Below are positions 61,191 through 64,000 of a stretch of DNA of 64,000 nucleotides, piece by piece. Position 1 is the first letter of the stretch, and the number at the start of each line of letters is the position of its first letter. Origin of the DNA: Ailanthus altissimus (taxonomy: Eukaryota > Streptophyta > Magnoliopsida > Sapindales > Simaroubaceae). The notes under the pieces are model-generated. The model saw only the letters and a program-made list of their open reading frames with translations. It was not told the DNA's origin and ran no database searches. The DNA is taken from assembly GCA_946807835.1 (NCBI GenBank), contig OX327706.1, positions 26,215,001-26,279,000 of the forward strand, written 5' to 3'. The translations under genes and the position numbers were made by a program.

Positions 61191-64000
61191 TTTATATATA
61201 TATATATATATACATATTTTATTTGTATATGGGTGATACTTGGTTTATGTATTATTATTAGTAGTGTTTGTATAGATTAAAAACTTGTTATTAGTATTGA
61301 GTTTATTTGCAAGACTTTAGATTTATTTTAAAGACCAAATTGTAATACTTTAAAAGTTTTATGGGCTAATTCGTAAATATTAAAAAGTAGTCTCTTAGTA
61401 TGAAAATACACATTTGAAACCCTAATTCATTCATTTTGATCGAGCCACCTTTTTTAGAGTGAGAAAAGAGAGAAATAAAGGGGAGAGAAAGAGAAGAAGG
61501 AAAAGAAAAAGAAGAAGAAAGTTGGAATTTAAGTTTTAAGAGGTATATTATAACCCTTTCTTAGTTTCTTGGTATTAATTTAGTTAATTCCTTTAAGTTT
61601 TAATTTCTTGAATTATGTAAAATTGAGGATTTGATTGAATTTTGTAAGATATTGTGAGAATTGATGATGATTTATGTAGATAGCTTGATAAATCATGATG
61701 AATTGCAGAATTTCTTTTTGATAGTCTCTTGATCCGAAAATTTTATAAATTGTTGTGCTTTGATTCTGATTTTGAATTTTGAGTATATAAAATTATACAT
61801 ATTTAGAATCATTTAAGACTTTGAATTGATTGAAAATTCAAAAAATTCAATTTTTAGTGAATTTACCAAAATGACCCTAAAATTATAAAAATTTCCTATG
61901 TTAATAGTATGGTACAGTGACAAACAATTTTTGATCTGTTGAATGATCTTCAAAAATTATGAATTTATGAAATATGATAAGTTTATATGTCTAATATGAT
62001 ATACTTATAATTGAGAATTTAGATCAATGTGATTAAATTATTATGATTTTCTAAAGAGTATCAGCTCATTGCAATATTTGATTAACAGATTTTTAAAGTT
62101 ATAGAATAAAATAGTTTTAAAATACTTTTGGCAGTGATTTTGAAGTGAAATATTTATCATGGATTGAGATATGTGTCAAGAGTAATTCTGTAATAGTTTT
62201 ATAATTTTTAAGTTAGTATATGATTTTATAAAATTATGAGATTGAATACTATTCAGTAAATATCTTGATCCTGTCAGGATAATAGTTTGGATTTGATGGT
62301 GTTTATAGAATGAATTATGTAGGAATTATAATATAATATTCATACATAGGAAGGATATATGAGTCAAGAATGATATATTTTAATTTTAGAGTAATTGGAC
62401 ATCATTTGATGTATAAATTTTTTTTAAGTGTAAGTGGTTAGAATGACAAATTTTGAGAAACCAAGTAATTAAACCAATTCAATGTGATAAGTGCAATATG
62501 TGTAATTTTGTAAGTTATTTAAAGTGTTTTGTATGAATGTTGAGGTTCATGAAAGGATTAATCTCCATTGATAGGTTAAGTAGATTTAAGTCTTGTAGTT
62601 GAAAGTGTTAAGAGGTAAGTATACTAGACTTTTTACTGAAATCACAATAAACATTGTAATTGTTATGTATGATTTTGTAAATGTGGTTAGGAATATGTTT
62701 ATGTTATGTCAAAGTATATTTTGATATGAAATGTCAAGACATGTGCTTATGAATGTGAGTATGGACATACATGACATATATGTGTTTTTATAAGTGAGCT
62801 TTCAAAATGAAATGTGTTTAACAAAGAGAGCTTTTGAAGTGTAATACGTCTATGAGAAACATTTTGTATTTTGAGGATGCTTGAACTCACTGTTGACTTA
62901 GTAAGCATTTTATGTGATTTGTGAAGCCTTTATGTGTGACCTTTCCTTCAGGATTGGTATATGTTATGTGTTTCATATATAGGAAGGATCCTATTGGTAT
63001 CTAAAGGAAGAGTGAGTCATCACATTCATGTGGTGGAGTATTGGTGCATGTGAGATGATTCACCGATGATTAGAGTGAGGGTTTGACTTTTACCTTAGGG
63101 CATGAGCATTATATATATGTAATTTAAAACCTCACTTATACTATTCCTCTCATACGGCATGTCACCTACAAGTGACATTTGGCTCATTGTGTGATATGTG
63201 ATATGGAAGTCCTACTAAGTAGTAGTTGAGTAATGGTATTCCTATTATATGTTTTGAAAGAATGTATAAGCGCTTACTTGACATGTGATTTGATAAGATT
63301 ATGATTTTGATTTATCACATCATATCATACACATGCATTGTGTACATATATGTATTTATATTTGATATATAAAAAACTAGTATGCTTACTGAGTTTTATA
63401 CTTATTATAATTTATGGTGATTTTAGGTAAATAAGGTACATGTGTGCTTAACGGATTTGGTAAGACTTTTGCTGTTCCTTGGGTTCCCTAAGTTGCTAGG
63501 TTGCTGAGTGTTTCATTTTGGGACACGTGGTTTAAGATATTTGAATTGTCCGTATTGAATAAATACTAATGTATTATTTTATTAAGTGTGGTTATGGGTT
63601 GATTTTAAGTAAGAATTTACAATGAAAATATTCTAGACTTCCGGTAACAAAGTTGCTACTGGTGACGTAGTAGAGTATTAATCTCTGAGAAAACTCTGCG
63701 TATCTCCGGTTTACTAATTGCCCCAGTCATAATTCAATTGTTATAGTTCTAAAAAATTAAAATGAATGTTTAAATATTGTCAATAAATGTATATGTTTAT
63801 ATTTTAGGTTATGGGTTGATTTTAATGTTGAACTTACTAGTAACTTGCTAAGGATTCCTATGTTGAATTAAAGTTTAAAATTTTATGCAATATTATTTAT
63901 GAGTGCACATTATTAAATGAATATAAGTTATGTCGTGTGTCAAATCTGATGCTATTAAAGCTTTTATGACTTTTAAGCTTTAAGTAGAAAAATAATTTAA
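61191..64000. other. Unassigned, possibly repeat-derived sequence
   Basis: Begins with a (TA)n microsatellite. No protein-coding similarity was found in any frame. The block at about 62880-63480 is less AT-rich and has the look of an LTR or transposon untranslated region (alternating short TG/CA-rich stretches, GATTTTAGGTAAATAAGG near 63420), but no paired copy, PBS or TSD is visible in this window. Confidence 0.3.

Overview
This is a nuclear genomic window from a dicot plant. The genes are intron-rich with AT-rich introns and GT-AG splice sites, and they belong to plant families (class III peroxidase, YSK-type dehydrin, chloroplast folate carrier). The intergenic DNA is very AT-rich and carries plant-type retrotransposons, a tRNA-derived SINE and MITE-like inverted repeats. 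A rosid is likely; the sequence alone does not let me name the species.

Layout. 0.76-4.3 kb (-): a CDK5RAP1-like tRNA methylthiotransferase broken by at least five inactivating lesions plus a small deletion. It stands head-to-head, about 300 bp away, with an intact 15-exon D-2-hydroxyglutarate dehydrogenase (4.6-10.8 kb, +) that carries a SINE in intron 5. 13.3-15.4 kb (+): a UBC15-18-type E2 ubiquitin-conjugating enzyme. 16.3-17.0 kb: a LINE remnant. 18.9-23.6 kb (-): a FOLT1-like folate carrier with a 21-nt microexon. 27.2-27.7 kb (-): a mitochondrial ribosomal L7/L12 gene with a 33-base poly-C tract in its hinge region. 29.6-30.9 kb (-): a class III peroxidase. 32.2-35.4 kb: a complete non-autonomous LTR retrotransposon with a TSD and a tandemly repeated primer-binding-site module. 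38.5-45.8 kb (-): a 17-exon gene for an uncharacterised Cys-rich type I membrane protein. 49.8-50.2 kb (-): a small two-exon gene of unknown function. 52.7-53.3 kb (-): a Y2SK2 dehydrin with ABRE-type promoter elements. 55.8-58.1 kb (-): a UBE3D-like (HECT-like E2-binding) protein. 60.3-61.2 kb: a decayed Copia element. The rest is AT-rich intergenic sequence with small repeats.

The genes are independent housekeeping or stress genes, not a pathway cluster. As I recall the Arabidopsis map, the CDK5RAP1, D2HGDH, UBC17, L12 and peroxidase neighbours lie together on chromosome 4 (At4g36390-At4g36430), while FOLT1, a peroxidase and the RAB18 dehydrin lie together on chromosome 5 (At5g66380-At5g66400). 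This window would then be a merged, less fractionated version of that duplicated block. I saw no undescribed defence or mobile system. The most unusual items are the LTR element's amplified tRNA-priming repeats, the recently broken CDK5RAP1 gene and the uncharacterised membrane-protein gene.
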